Notes: generated by a model not told the origin, from the letters alone. A stretch of DNA of 37,137 nucleotides from UBA8516 sp035457865 (GCA_035457865.1 DATIAR010000068.1:1-37137); one strand, 5' to 3'; shown: positions 15,360 through 24,087, counted from the first letter of the stretch. Program-made: numbers and translations.

Positions 15360-15680
15360 TCAAAAGTCTTTTGGGAGATGTCCGTTATTTTTTAACCAGT
15401 CAACTTGTGATAAGGTATATCTCCAAGTAATATCCCCTCGCTCATCGGATTTGAAATCCCATGGTGCAAGTGTAACTATGTCATTATCACGGATCCAGAT
15501 TTTTCGTTTTAGTTTTCCTCGTATTCTTCCCATACGAGTTTTGTCATCAGTACATTTTACCAAAATATGATCACTGCCTAAAAGTTTTATAACCCTACCC
15601 AGAAGTTCTCCCTCCTCTGGTAGTTTCATTTCTTTTAGTTCACTTTCGTTTAGAACTTTTCGCTTTCCCACATTGATCAA
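15360..15680 (-). CDS. eif1A: Translation initiation factor aIF1A
   Basis: aIF1A binds the A site of the small ribosomal subunit during initiation. The 106-residue protein contains the S1-like OB fold: EEGELLGRVIKLLGSDHILV, then MGRIRGKLKRKIWIRDNDIV, then LAPWDF. The start is a TTG at 15680, placed about 26 bases after TATAATT. The gene opens the aIF1A-Rio1-KH-Top6B-Top6A series. Confidence 0.94.
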   Translation of the reverse strand: MINVGKRKVLNESELKEMKLPEEGELLGRVIKLLGSDHILVKCTDDKTRMGRIRGKLKRKIWIRDNDIVTLAPWDFKSDERGDITWRYTLSQVDWLKNNGHLPKDF

Positions 15681-15702
15681 AAATCATTTCTGTCTGAACA
15701 CA

Positions 15703-15709
15703 TATAATT
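15703..15709 (-). promoter_or_regulatory. TATA box for aIF1A
   Basis: On the minus strand AATTATA is centred about 26 bases before the TTG at 15680. It separates the aIF1A block from the upstream DUF424/aIF2-beta unit. Confidence 0.55.
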
Positions 15710-15717
15710 GTGCTGTT

Positions 15718-16014
15718 TCAGAATTTGAAAACCAAAAGAAATGGAACGCCATCTATTTCTTTAACACCTTTTAATGATCCTATTCCGAGATTTATTGATA
15801 ATGAAATTGTTTCTTTTCCAACCAAGTTTATGATAGCATATTTTTTCAAAAGTTCTTCTGCTTCAGTTTTTTCAACAAAACGATCAGCAAAATAACTTTT
15901 ACTTATATTCAATGAAAAATCTTCCTTTTTAATGATTCTACCTACAAGGTCGGCATCGCAGATATTTAGCATCAGATTTTGTTGGTAGGTTATTGTTTTA
16001 ACTGCAAATGACAT
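15718..16014 (-). CDS. DUF424 family protein
   Basis: The 98-residue protein contains LMLNICDADLVGRII, the N-terminal signature of the archaeal DUF424 family (COG2412). It then has the pattern SYFADRF and a C-terminal beta-rich part. Function is not known; in many archaea this gene stands next to aIF2-beta, as here. Its ATG begins directly after the aIF2-beta stop with no spacer, so the two are co-translated. Confidence 0.82.
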   Translation of the reverse strand: MSFAVKTITYQQNLMLNICDADLVGRIIKKEDFSLNISKSYFADRFVEKTEAEELLKKYAIINLVGKETISLSINLGIGSLKGVKEIDGVPFLLVFKF

Positions 16015-16437
16015 TTATGCATATGTGCCTTTGAGTGAGGATTTTGCTCCACATGCTTCACAAACAAGGAACGTGAACCTGTTTGACTTTTCGACCCTAG
16101 TATCAGGACTTTTACATGCGGGGCATTCCAAATATTCTTTTACGTATCTGTTCAGAAGTGCTATAAAATCATGAGGATCTCTTTTTCCTACGAAGACAGC
16201 CTTATCACCTGCCAACTGAGCAGGAGCAGCAAATTCCTTTGATAAATATTGAAGAACCTTATCCGGATCTCTTCGCAGGATCTTTGGAAATTCGGCAAAA
16301 TTACGGAAGAATGTTCTATTTCCTTGCCACATAATATCTACAGATGGAAGTTCAAACCTAGAACCTGAACTTTTATTTTCTGAAATCTTGTCTTGAATTT
16401 TCTTTAAGAGTTTCTCGTATTCTGTCTTTACCAACAA
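16015..16437 (-). CDS. eif2b: Translation initiation factor aIF2, beta subunit
   Basis: aIF2-beta is part of the heterotrimer that brings initiator tRNA to the ribosome. The 140-residue protein has the core segment RTFFRNFAEFPKILRRDPDK and a C-terminal zinc ribbon with CPACKSPDTRVEK and CEACG. Two TTG codons stand in a row at the start (16437 and 16434); either could serve. AT-rich TATA-like sequence lies around 16466-16476. Confidence 0.95.
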   Translation of the reverse strand: MLVKTEYEKLLKKIQDKISENKSSGSRFELPSVDIMWQGNRTFFRNFAEFPKILRRDPDKVLQYLSKEFAAPAQLAGDKAVFVGKRDPHDFIALLNRYVKEYLECPACKSPDTRVEKSNRFTFLVCEACGAKSSLKGTYA

Positions 16438-16494
16438 TAGAATTTCTTGGATGTACCCTATATGGATTTAATTAAAAAAGAAGAGAGTGGTCCT

Positions 16495-16638
16495 CTAAGG
16501 CTTTCCTATTCGGAAGACGTTAGTGCCACACTTTGGGCATGTGCCCTTTACTGCAGGTCGTCCGTTCTTTAGTTTAACTTCTTTTGGATTTGAAATATCG
16601 ACTTTCTTCCTGCATTTTACACAGTACGCTTGTGTCAT
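16495..16638 (-). CDS. 47-residue zinc-ribbon protein (DUF5679-like)
   Basis: The small frame starts at an ATG and ends at 16495. It has two CxxC pairs (CVKC at 6-9 and CPKC at 34-37) separated by a loop with KLKNGRPAVKG, the layout of the DUF5679 family. Such proteins are common in archaea and their role is unknown; rubredoxin-like or nucleic-acid-binding zinc ribbons are both possible. It lies 57 bases upstream of aIF2-beta on the same strand. Confidence 0.8.
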   Translation of the reverse strand: MTQAYCVKCRKKVDISNPKEVKLKNGRPAVKGTCPKCGTNVFRIGKP

Positions 16639-16887
16639 TTCATACTTTTACGAATGAAGTTGTATTTAGGAAGGAAATGTAAAAATTATTTCACTACACG
16701 CTGGAGGCGTGTTGAATTTTATAATTTATGTTATGTTCAACACATGCATAAATTTTATAAAATATTACAATTTTTTAACATTTCTAACGAGTAAATGATC
16801 CAACTAATAGAAAATAGTTGATTTGTAACTAGTAAATGTAAAATTGATTGATTTTCAGTATGCTTTTAACCGTCTCGCAGGGATTGA
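16639..16887. other. Intergenic region with several inverted repeats
   Basis: This 249-base spacer between divergent genes holds the repeats at 16696-16763 and a TATA-like CTTTTAAC near 16863-16870 for the gene at 16888. I find no open frame in it. Confidence 0.5.
16696..16763. repeat. Nested inverted repeats
   Basis: A perfect hairpin ACACGC-TGGAG-GCGTGT spans 16696-16712. It is followed by GTTGAA (16711-16716) with TTCAAC (16736-16741), and by a longer imperfect AT-rich pair at 16716-16730 and 16747-16763. The first hairpin could be a terminator or the foot of a small RNA. The AT-rich pair could extrude a cruciform or bind a regulator. Confidence 0.4.
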
Positions 16888-17388
16888 GTGAAGTTGGCAA
16901 AAAAACGAGGTATTGTTGTGACAATAGCAATATTAGCTGCAATTACAGGGGCAAGTTTCTTCACATGGTTCATTCCACAAATGGAAGATTCCAGCTTTGT
17001 AGTTTTCGATTTTAAAGATCATCTTGAGAGCATACAGGCTAGACAAAAGGTAATAGCTGATGAAATTGAGACAGATTTGCAAGAAATGCTTGCTGGAAAA
17101 GTTACTCCAGATAACTTTATCATTAGAGCTGAAGTTTCCATCTCACAAATCAATGCTTTGATAATCGAACTTATAGAAAGCAAAGCTCCACAAGAATGGC
17201 ATGAGAGCTACCTAAACTACGGTGAATCTCTCAAAAGTTACAACAGTTACTTGATGGAAACAATAGTCTTGGCAAACGAGATTAAGGGAGATAACTTGAG
17301 CGACATAAAAGAGAACCTTGAGAGATTAGATGTTCTGAAAAAAGAATCAGAGGCATTTGCTCTCAAAGCTGATGAGACAAAACCATAA
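16888..17388 (+). CDS. Membrane-anchored extracellular protein of unknown function
   Basis: The 166-residue protein has an N-terminal basic start and one hydrophobic helix (about residues 9-28), followed by a charged domain predicted to be mostly helical and to lie outside the cell. No Cys, so it is not a lipoprotein. The start is GTG, about 22-24 bases after a TATA-like box. The helical external part could be a four-helix or coiled-coil sensor-like domain. I recognise no family. Confidence 0.72.
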   Translation: MKLAKKRGIVVTIAILAAITGASFFTWFIPQMEDSSFVVFDFKDHLESIQARQKVIADEIETDLQEMLAGKVTPDNFIIRAEVSISQINALIIELIESKAPQEWHESYLNYGESLKSYNSYLMETIVLANEIKGDNLSDIKENLERLDVLKKESEAFALKADETKP

Positions 17389-17493
17389 GATTACGATTAT
17401 TATTTGTAAGTCAAATTTTTTGATAAGAACAGGCTCACTATAGAACTTAGTAAATTAATTAATAGGAACGTAGTTAGTTTTTCTAATAGAATA

Positions 17494-18639
17494 ATGTCAG
17501 TCAAAGAAAACAAGTTAGAAAGAGGAATTACTGAAACTAAGACAAGTAGACTACTTGTAATTTGTGTAGATAGAGATGATGATATTGGAAAAAAGGCAGG
17601 AGTTTCAACGCCTGTTGTTGGAAGAAATGCATGTATAGAAGCTGCACAAAGGCTTGCGTTAGAAGATCCTGAAGATGCAGATTCTAATTCAATTTTTGCA
17701 GCAGTAAAAACGTATGAGGATCTTGTCAGCAAAGGATACCAGGTAGAAGTGATTGTTGTAGCTGGAACAGAAAATAAAGGAGTTCAAGCTGATGAAAAAA
17801 TAGTTTTGCAAGTAAGATCTGTAATGGAAAAATTTGTAGCAAGTGGGGCTGTCATAGTTTCAGATGGTGAAGATGATGAAAGTGTCATACCAATAATTCA
17901 AAATGTTTTACCTATTGTTTCAGTTCGCAGGGTTGTAATGCGTGTAAGCAGAAGCGTAGAATATTCTTATGCCGTACTGGGAAGGTATTTGCGTGCAATT
18001 GTATTTGATACAAGATATTCAAAGTTTTTCCTTGGTGTCCCAGGTATTTTACTTGTAATTGGTGGAATTGCATCGTTATTTGGAATTACTAAAGAAATTT
18101 CTGCAATCTTATTAAGTATACTCGGAGGAGCATTTCTTATCAGAGCTTTTGACGTAGACAGAACATGGTCGCATTGGACAAAACCAACACCGGCTGGTTT
18201 CATTAGGATATTCACATTGGTTGCTGGCATTCTTTTGATGTTAGTTTCAATACCAAATGGAATTAGTGCAATAAATCCTAGCATCATTCAGGATCAACCA
18301 GACATACTAAGTATACTAACAAACAAGTTGATCATTGGTCTCTTTATCTCAGGAGCTCTTCCTTTCCTTTGGATGGGTATAGGATGTATGTTTGGTGGAA
18401 CGCTACTTAGTAGTTGGTTTAAGGGAAGTTTGAGATCCGTAACGGATGTACTTCGCATAATTGTGCTAGTGTCGCTTTATCCTATCGTATTCCAATTTAC
18501 AAACATCATGACAAAGGATGAGAGTCCATTTAGCCTTCTTCCGCCATTCTTACTTGGATTAGCCGCAATACTCATATCCGCCACCGTGCTTTTCCGCAAA
18601 TATAGAAAGAAAAAGGGCGGTGAAGTGTTATCGGAATAA
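17494..18639 (+). CDS. DUF373 family membrane protein
   Basis: The 381-residue protein starts with a soluble domain (about 18-170) that has LLVICVDRDDDIGKK and VVVAGTENKGVQADEKI-like segments typical of DUF373 (COG2237); I quote them from memory of the family. The C-terminal half has about six membrane helices. The family is confined mainly to archaea and has no known activity. AT-rich ATTAATTAATA lies about 30 bases upstream. The next gene, cis-prenyltransferase, starts 11 bases after its stop, so they are probably co-transcribed. Confidence 0.85.
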   Translation: MSVKENKLERGITETKTSRLLVICVDRDDDIGKKAGVSTPVVGRNACIEAAQRLALEDPEDADSNSIFAAVKTYEDLVSKGYQVEVIVVAGTENKGVQADEKIVLQVRSVMEKFVASGAVIVSDGEDDESVIPIIQNVLPIVSVRRVVMRVSRSVEYSYAVLGRYLRAIVFDTRYSKFFLGVPGILLVIGGIASLFGITKEISAILLSILGGAFLIRAFDVDRTWSHWTKPTPAGFIRIFTLVAGILLMLVSIPNGISAINPSIIQDQPDILSILTNKLIIGLFISGALPFLWMGIGCMFGGTLLSSWFKGSLRSVTDVLRIIVLVSLYPIVFQFTNIMTKDESPFSLLPPFLLGLAAILISATVLFRKYRKKKGGEVLSE

Positions 18640-18650
18640 AAGAAAAAGTA

Positions 18651-19418
18651 TTGAATCTTTCCGGCCTTTATAGCATATATTCGAACAAACTTGAAAAAGA
18701 GATCAGAGATGGACACCTTCCAAATCATATTGCAATAATATTGGATGGAAACCGTCGATGGGCAAAAAGAAATCTTGTTGTAAAGGAAAATGGTCATTTT
18801 CTAGGTGCAGATGCTGTTGAAAACTTGCTTGACTGGTGTGAAGAATTAGGAATAAAAATCATAACACTTTACGTTCTTTCAGCTGAAAATTTAGCTCGTG
18901 ATGATGATGAGCTTCATTATCTATATGAATTAATCAAGACTAGATTGGAAAAGCTGTACAGAGATCCTAGAATACACAGAAATAGAATGCGAATAAAAGC
19001 AATTGGACGCGTCGAACTTCTTCCTCAATCACTTAAAGAGATCTTGAAAAAATTAGAAGATACAACAAAAGATTACAATACACATTATCTGAATATAGCT
19101 ATAGCCTATGGGGGACAAAATGAGTTAGTTGATGCCGTAAAGAAAATTGCAACAAAGATTAAAGATGGTTCCCTTGATATAGATTCGATAGACAAGGAAG
19201 TCATAGAATCATCTTTGTATACTTCGCACTTACCACAATCCTCTCCAGATATGATATTGAGAACGTCCGGTGAGAAAAGACTAAGTGGCTTCTTGATTTG
19301 GCAGAGTGCATATAGTGAGCTTGTATTTATGGATGTGTTTTGGCCAGAATTTAGAAAAATAGATCTCATGCGTGCCATTAGAACATTTCAGAAAAGAACC
19401 AGAAGGCTTGGCAAGTAA
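18651..19418 (+). CDS. uppS: Cis-prenyltransferase (undecaprenyl/dolichyl diphosphate synthase type)
   Basis: The enzyme extends farnesyl or geranylgeranyl diphosphate with isopentenyl units in cis to make the polyprenyl carrier used in archaeal N-glycosylation. The 255-residue protein has the catalytic Asp at about 32 in IAIILDGNRRWAKR, TLYVLSAENLAR, and LRTSGEKRLSGFLIWQSAY with SELVF. The start is taken as TTG at 18651; no better start lies upstream in this frame. Confidence 0.93.
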   Translation: MNLSGLYSIYSNKLEKEIRDGHLPNHIAIILDGNRRWAKRNLVVKENGHFLGADAVENLLDWCEELGIKIITLYVLSAENLARDDDELHYLYELIKTRLEKLYRDPRIHRNRMRIKAIGRVELLPQSLKEILKKLEDTTKDYNTHYLNIAIAYGGQNELVDAVKKIATKIKDGSLDIDSIDKEVIESSLYTSHLPQSSPDMILRTSGEKRLSGFLIWQSAYSELVFMDVFWPEFRKIDLMRAIRTFQKRTRRLGK

Positions 19419-19456
19419 GAGAAACGAATACTTAGTAGAATAGTTTTTTCTAAATA

Positions 19457-19873
19457 ATGATCGAAGAAAGATCTGCTGGGGCAGTATTATTTAATGAAAC
19501 TGATTCTGGAAAAGTTTTTCTTCTTCTAAATTATCCTTCTGGACATTGGGATTTTGTCAAGGGCAATATAGAAGACAAAGAGACTCCTCACCAAACAGTA
19601 GTACGAGAAATTAGGGAAGAGACTGGGATCACAGATGTTGAATTTATTGATGGGTTTGAAGATAAAATAGAATATCACTATCAACGTGATGGGAATTTGA
19701 TTCATAAAGAAGTTATTTTTTTCTTGGCAAAAACAAAAACTACTGATGTAAAAATTTCTTATGAGCATCTAGGATATGTATGGCTTAGTTTTGATGAGGC
19801 TTTAAAGAAATTAACCTACAAGAATGCAAAAAATATATTGAATAAAATTAAAAAACTAGGATTCAATACTTAG
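19457..19873 (+). CDS. Nudix hydrolase (Ap4A hydrolase-like)
   Basis: The 138-residue protein has a full Nudix box, GNIEDKETPHQTVVREIREE (first part), ending with TGI. It begins EERSAGAVLFN, as in diadenosine tetraphosphate hydrolases. It would split nucleoside diphosphates linked to another moiety in the cytoplasm. The 3' end overlaps the convergent pyrF gene by 18 bases. Confidence 0.88.
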   Translation: MIEERSAGAVLFNETDSGKVFLLLNYPSGHWDFVKGNIEDKETPHQTVVREIREETGITDVEFIDGFEDKIEYHYQRDGNLIHKEVIFFLAKTKTTDVKISYEHLGYVWLSFDEALKKLTYKNAKNILNKIKKLGFNT

Positions 19874-20605
19874 CTCTTGTAGTTTTTTAGCTTCTTTTAC
19901 TGGATCCTTTGCATTGAAAATAGTTCTACCTACAATAAGATAATTTGCACCAGAGGCAAGAGCCTTTTTTGGATCCCCACCTTGTGTGCCTACACCTGGA
20001 GAATAAATCTCACATTTACCTTTTGTTTTTTCGTGGCATGTTCTTATGATTTCTGGAACTGTAGCACCCACAACAATACCATCAGTTTTCAAAGAAAGAG
20101 ACCATTCAAGAAATAATTCGTGAAGTTTTGATAGTTTCTTACTTTCAGAATGTTTTATTGAAAGACCATAGCCTAGTTTTGCTCCAGGATGACTCATGTG
20201 AACAAGAGAAATGATCCCATTATTGCTTTTGTGAGCAGTTGTAACCAAAGTCTTAAGATTTTCAGGTCCCATTATTGGATTTACAATTATAGCATCAAAG
20301 CCTGATTCCCATAACCTTCGTGCAGCGATCATGTTTGTGTTTCCAATATCATTTAGTTTAATGTCTGCAATTGTCTGTAATCCCACATCATGTGCAACTT
20401 TGTTTATTTTTTTGATATTCTTGATTCCAAGTGGTAGGATTAGATGAAAATTAAGTTTAATTGCACACAGAGACTCATTTAGTATTTTGATATTTTTTAT
20501 TGTAACGCTTTCAAGTTTTTCTATAGATTTGTGCTCAAGATCATTTGCAAGTATTATCTTACTTTTACCAGAAGATGATTTTTTTATTCTATTTCTAAAA
20601 TTCAT
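19856..20605 (-). CDS. pyrF: Orotidine 5'-phosphate decarboxylase
   Basis: PyrF makes UMP from OMP. The 249-residue protein has the catalytic motif ADIKLNDIGNTN, then AIIVNPIMG, and the phosphate-binding end SPGVGTQGGDPKKAL with YLIVGRTIF. It is somewhat longer than the shortest archaeal forms. Its ATG overlaps the stop of the preceding gene as ATGA, so the two are co-translated. Confidence 0.92.
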   Translation of the reverse strand: MNFRNRIKKSSSGKSKIILANDLEHKSIEKLESVTIKNIKILNESLCAIKLNFHLILPLGIKNIKKINKVAHDVGLQTIADIKLNDIGNTNMIAARRLWESGFDAIIVNPIMGPENLKTLVTTAHKSNNGIISLVHMSHPGAKLGYGLSIKHSESKKLSKLHELFLEWSLSLKTDGIVVGATVPEIIRTCHEKTKGKCEIYSPGVGTQGGDPKKALASGANYLIVGRTIFNAKDPVKEAKKLQELSIES

Positions 20606-21258
20606 AGCTTGACTAGTGGATGCTTATCTTTTAGCTTTATTACCTTAAGGTAAGAATACCCATGTTCACTTACAGATGGAGTAAATGATGGGTCTACTCC
20701 ATTCTGACTAGAATACTTCAGAAAAGGATTTGGTGGTTCTTTGTCAAGAATCACATGACAGAAGTATGAAACTTCGTCTGATTCGTTAAAATTCATAAAG
20801 ACTCCAACCATCCATTTGTCACCATTTGGGAAAGCGAAAAGTGGAAAAGGTGCTTCTTCAAATCCATAGCTTAGTTTTACTAAACTTTCGAGATCTTCTA
20901 GTTCAAGTGGTTCGTAATAATTCAGATCGTCGGTTTTTGTTTCTTGTTTGAGTGATGGCGGGAGCGTTTTTACTCTAACAATTGGTGAATATAGATAGGT
21001 AGGATTTGTTATAGTATTTATTATATCAGAGTCTTCCTTTCCAGCCTTAAAGCCATATGAAATATAGTGACCGCTTTTTCCTTCGTGTGCGAAATAGATT
21101 ACAGGCCTTTCTTTAATAAGATCCATCTGTACGGCAAGCACAGGATTACCTTCATGTTCAAATGAAAAGGATGTACGCGGAACCCTTTCTAAAGCACATA
21201 CTAATCTTGAGAATTCAATTCTATCTGTTACTTCAACATAATGAGGTAGTTTTGCCAC
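20602..21258 (-). CDS. Hypothetical protein coupled to pyrF
   Basis: I do not recognise this 218-residue soluble protein. It starts with GTG, about 27 bases after a TATA-like CTTTTAAT. Segments such as VIYFAHEGKSGHYISYGFK and the C-terminal HGYSYLKVIKLKD look beta-rich. It has no signal peptide or membrane helix. Four-base overlap with pyrF implies co-expression but not a shared pathway. Confidence 0.75.
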   Translation of the reverse strand: MAKLPHYVEVTDRIEFSRLVCALERVPRTSFSFEHEGNPVLAVQMDLIKERPVIYFAHEGKSGHYISYGFKAGKEDSDIINTITNPTYLYSPIVRVKTLPPSLKQETKTDDLNYYEPLELEDLESLVKLSYGFEEAPFPLFAFPNGDKWMVGVFMNFNESDEVSYFCHVILDKEPPNPFLKYSSQNGVDPSFTPSVSEHGYSYLKVIKLKDKHPLVKL

Positions 21259-21310
21259 GATCTTCTTGCGAAAAATACCCCATTAAAAGGTAGTCGCCTC
21301 ATTTTTGATC

Positions 21311-22309
21311 TTATCGTCTGTCAATTATATCATTTACGTCAGGACCAGTACCAATTATTGTTACAGGTACTTTGAGTTGATCTTCTATTGTTTTGATAAA
21401 GTGTTTTGCAGGCGAGCTTAGATCTACAAATGAGTTCATGTGGGAACATTCTGGATAAAGAACATCAAGTTTTGTAATAGCTATCTGTGTTGCACTGTTT
21501 AACATAATTGCTCGTTTTGCAAGATCAAAATCGAATTCCGCGGCTCTTCTTGCACGTCCTGTCACTGTTCCCACTTCTTGCCATCCTTTTGTTTTGGTGT
21601 CTTCTAAAGAAAGTTCATTTTTAAGAGGACCTGTCCCTACTCGAGTCACATAAGATTTGAAAACTACCAATACGTCTGTTACATTTTTTGGTCCTAGTCC
21701 AATATCAGAACATATTCCCGATGCAGTAACATCCTTTGATGTTACGTATGGATATGTACCATGCCATAAAGAAAGAAAAGTTCCTTGTGTTCCTTCAACC
21801 AAAACATTCTCCTTTCTTTCTAATGCAAAATTAACTGAGTTTGGAACATCTTCAAGATAAAGTGCAAGTGAATCAATGTCTTTTGCAAGCTTTAGTGTCC
21901 TCATTGCTCTGTCCGCATTTGCAGGACCTGTGCCAGAACCAGTAGTACCAAGAGAATCTTTCAGTCTGCCCTGAGAGTCAGCTTTTCTGTGAGATTCTTC
22001 TATTATCCCACAATTGAAATCAACAAACGCCCTATCAGATACACCAAATTCCTCAATTTCCTTTAAAAGGACTTCAGGACTTACTACAACTCCAGGTCCA
22101 ATTAAAAGTCGTACATTTTTATTCAAAAAGGCACTTGGAAGCATTCTAACTTTGTATTTTTTATTTTCGTATTCTATGGTATGCCCTGCGTTTGGACCTG
22201 CACCACCGCGTACGGCTATTGTTGGATTGTCTTTAATTGCAAGATATGAAATTATTTTTCCTTTTCCTTCGTCACCAAAGAATCCTCCAACAACAACCAT
22301 GGATGGCAT
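21311..22309 (-). CDS. purA: Adenylosuccinate synthetase, short archaeal form
   Basis: PurA joins IMP and aspartate with GTP, the first step from IMP to AMP. The 332-residue protein has the P-loop-like VVVGGFFGDEGKGK, GGAGPNAGHTIEY, and the later GTVTGRARRAAEFD. At about 330 residues it belongs to the short archaeal version (about 340) rather than the 430-residue bacterial one. A GTG at 22321 would add four residues, but the ATG at 22309 lies about 25 bases after a TATA-like TTAAATATAC and is preferred. Confidence 0.93.
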   Translation of the reverse strand: MPSMVVVGGFFGDEGKGKIISYLAIKDNPTIAVRGGAGPNAGHTIEYENKKYKVRMLPSAFLNKNVRLLIGPGVVVSPEVLLKEIEEFGVSDRAFVDFNCGIIEESHRKADSQGRLKDSLGTTGSGTGPANADRAMRTLKLAKDIDSLALYLEDVPNSVNFALERKENVLVEGTQGTFLSLWHGTYPYVTSKDVTASGICSDIGLGPKNVTDVLVVFKSYVTRVGTGPLKNELSLEDTKTKGWQEVGTVTGRARRAAEFDFDLAKRAIMLNSATQIAITKLDVLYPECSHMNSFVDLSSPAKHFIKTIEDQLKVPVTIIGTGPDVNDIIDRR

Positions 22310-22327
22310 ACAAGAACTCACAGCGGC

Positions 22328-22338
22328 GTATATTTAAG
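22328..22338 (-). promoter_or_regulatory. TATA-like box for purA
   Basis: On the minus strand CTTAAATATAC is centred about 24-25 bases upstream of the ATG at 22309. Confidence 0.45.
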
Positions 22339-22386
22339 CCAAATTGTAACAATACAATTTTAACAAAGAAAGTAAGTGCCAAGCTT

Positions 22387-22848
22387 ATGTCAGAACCAAA
22401 TTATGCTGGAAACATAATAGTCTCCCTTGCAAGCCTTCCAGATTTTCTAAGAAAGCCTATTTTGAAAAAAAGATTGATGGAATTTTTTTCAATGTCTGTA
22501 CCAGACAAAGATGAAGTGATCAATAATGCACTAGCTGCCGGACCTACTATACCGTTTGATAATTTTGCAAAGTTATTCAAGACATGGCTTGAAATTCTAA
22601 GCAGTCTTTCCGAAGAACAAAGAACCTCGATGTTTTCAAGTTATGTTACAGCGATCATATCCGATCCACAGAAACTTATTTTGTTTAATCTGGATGGAGT
22701 TTTAGAAATTTATTTCTCATTAAGCCAAGAACAAAAAAACATAATTTCCAATTCTGTTAAAAAAATATTATCATCATTAGATGAAAATAGTAAGAGAATG
22801 TTATATCTAATAATACCAGATAGAGCTAAAAGAGAATTTGGAAATTAA
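22387..22848 (+). CDS. Hypothetical helical protein
   Basis: I do not recognise this 153-residue protein. It looks all-helical, with repeats of the type FFSMSVPDKDEVI, FSSYVTAIISDPQK and YFSLSQEQKNIISNSVKKIL. The longer frame from 22237 runs antisense to purA and is not used. The ATG at 22387 lies about 27 bases after AATTTTAAC. The stop overlaps the convergent YggX-like gene by four bases. Confidence 0.72.
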   Translation: MSEPNYAGNIIVSLASLPDFLRKPILKKRLMEFFSMSVPDKDEVINNALAAGPTIPFDNFAKLFKTWLEILSSLSEEQRTSMFSSYVTAIISDPQKLILFNLDGVLEIYFSLSQEQKNIISNSVKKILSSLDENSKRMLYLIIPDRAKREFGN

Positions 22849-23120
22849 AGCGGTTTTTCAGGCTTTCTCTGATTTTCATCAGCATAATTGACTACATTTC
22901 CGTCAGGAGTCATAATACCCACAAAGACTTTCTCGTATTTTTTGAGAACTTTCCTATGGTCTGCAAGTGACATGTCAAGTTTCATCTCATTCATAACCAT
23001 AACCCTATAGGTTTTCCATTCGTTCCAACACGTATTACAACATGGATAATTCGCTGCAACGGGATCAAGATTCTCATTATCTGGAATCTCTTTTTTACAC
23101 TTTGTACATGTTCTTGTCAT
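22845..23120 (-). CDS. YggX-like (Fe(II)-trafficking family) protein with N-terminal zinc ribbon
   Basis: The 91-residue protein begins with a zinc-ribbon-like part (CTKC at residues 5-8 and CNTC at 28-31). The following segment CWNEWKTYRVMVMNEMKLDM continues SLADHRKVL. This matches the core of bacterial YggX, which reads AW-x2-W-x4-M-x2-NE-x-KL-x-M-x4-HRK-x-L. Bacterial YggX protects Fe-S clusters and handles Fe(II). The Cys arrangement differs from bacteria, which have one Cys near the N-terminus. The ATG at 23120 is used; a longer frame from 23147 lacks support. Confidence 0.72.
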   Translation of the reverse strand: MTRTCTKCKKEIPDNENLDPVAANYPCCNTCWNEWKTYRVMVMNEMKLDMSLADHRKVLKKYEKVFVGIMTPDGNVVNYADENQRKPEKPL

Positions 23121-23195
23121 AATAAACCCAATTAAGTATATAGTCATTTAATCTTTTTTAAGAAAGAATATTACAGTGCAAGACGTAAGAAACCC

Positions 23196-23402
23196 ATGAA
23201 GATAAAGTGCCCAAAATGTGATGGCATAGCACATCTTGCTGATGATTTTTCTTTTGTAAGATGCGATCCTTGTTCCCTTGATATAACATATGGTGAGTAT
23301 GTGAAAATCATTGCGTACAAAGACTCTACATATTCTGACATTTTAGGAGATTATGTTGGTAGCACAGAGGGCACAAAGGCTGGAACTCTTGACGATTGGT
23401 AG
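23196..23402 (+). CDS. Small zinc-ribbon protein
   Basis: The 68-residue protein has two CxxC pairs, CPKC at 5-8 and CDPC at 23-26, forming a small zinc ribbon, then an acidic C-terminus with DILGDYVGSTEGTKAG. A TATA-like AATATTAC lies about 26 bases upstream of the ATG. Function is unknown. Confidence 0.75.
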   Translation: MKIKCPKCDGIAHLADDFSFVRCDPCSLDITYGEYVKIIAYKDSTYSDILGDYVGSTEGTKAGTLDDW

Positions 23403-23451
23403 AAAAAAATTACCTGTAAGATTTAATTAATTTCTAAAGAGACGGAGGTTA

Positions 23452-24087
23452 TTGCAATTCATATTTGAGATCGTTTTGAATCTGATAGGTTTTCTCGTAG
23501 GAGTTGTCATCGGTATTTTATCTTATACTGGATTTAAGAATACAGGTAGTCCTACTCTTTTCAGATTGACGATTGCCTTTCTGTCAATAAGCATAGGCTT
23601 TGGTGTAGTAGGGGCAGGATTTTTGACTGAATCTCTTGTTATCAAATCTGGCGACATAGAACCATGGATTCAGACCTTAGGTATAGGCATTCAGACAGTG
23701 GGATATTTTTTCATAGCTTTTTCTCACAGCATCAAGGCATTTTTCCCAAAAACAAGATACTTCAGATCCATAGCAGTGCCTCTTTTTGTTATCCCAGGAA
23801 ATTCAATTGAGCATATTATAAGGTCAATTTCTTTTATCCTATTGATATATGGGACAATAGAGACAATTCTATCATATATGGAGAATAAGAAAAGCAGTAC
23901 GGTTTTTGTTGCCTCAGGGCTTGGCCTTCTTGCTTTAGGCGAATTTCTAGGATGGTATTCAGTTGTGTTTCCGCAATCGGTTCTTTACTATGTCTCAATA
24001 TCTACCAAGATAGCGGGCTTGGGTGCCCTATTTGTTCCAGTTTCTAAAATGCCACTCACGGGGATGAAATTTGGCGGCAGTATATAG
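23452..24087 (+). CDS. Polytopic membrane protein paired with a winged-helix gene
   Basis: The 211-residue protein has about six hydrophobic segments and few charges. The TTG start lies about 26 bases after a TATA-like TTTAATTAA. A GGAGGT stands only two bases before it, too close to be a normal ribosome site, so the leaderless reading is preferred. The next gene, an ArnR1-like winged helix, overlaps its end by 17 bases. No family name is recognised, although the pairing suggests a membrane sensor with a DNA-binding partner. Confidence 0.75.
   Translation: MQFIFEIVLNLIGFLVGVVIGILSYTGFKNTGSPTLFRLTIAFLSISIGFGVVGAGFLTESLVIKSGDIEPWIQTLGIGIQTVGYFFIAFSHSIKAFFPKTRYFRSIAVPLFVIPGNSIEHIIRSISFILLIYGTIETILSYMENKKSSTVFVASGLGLLALGEFLGWYSVVFPQSVLYYVSISTKIAGLGALFVPVSKMPLTGMKFGGSI

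Noticed and set aside
17400..17732. Minus-strand frame of 110 codons antisense to DUF373
   Set aside because: It lies against a well-supported gene, has low-complexity Ser/Leu content and no promoter.
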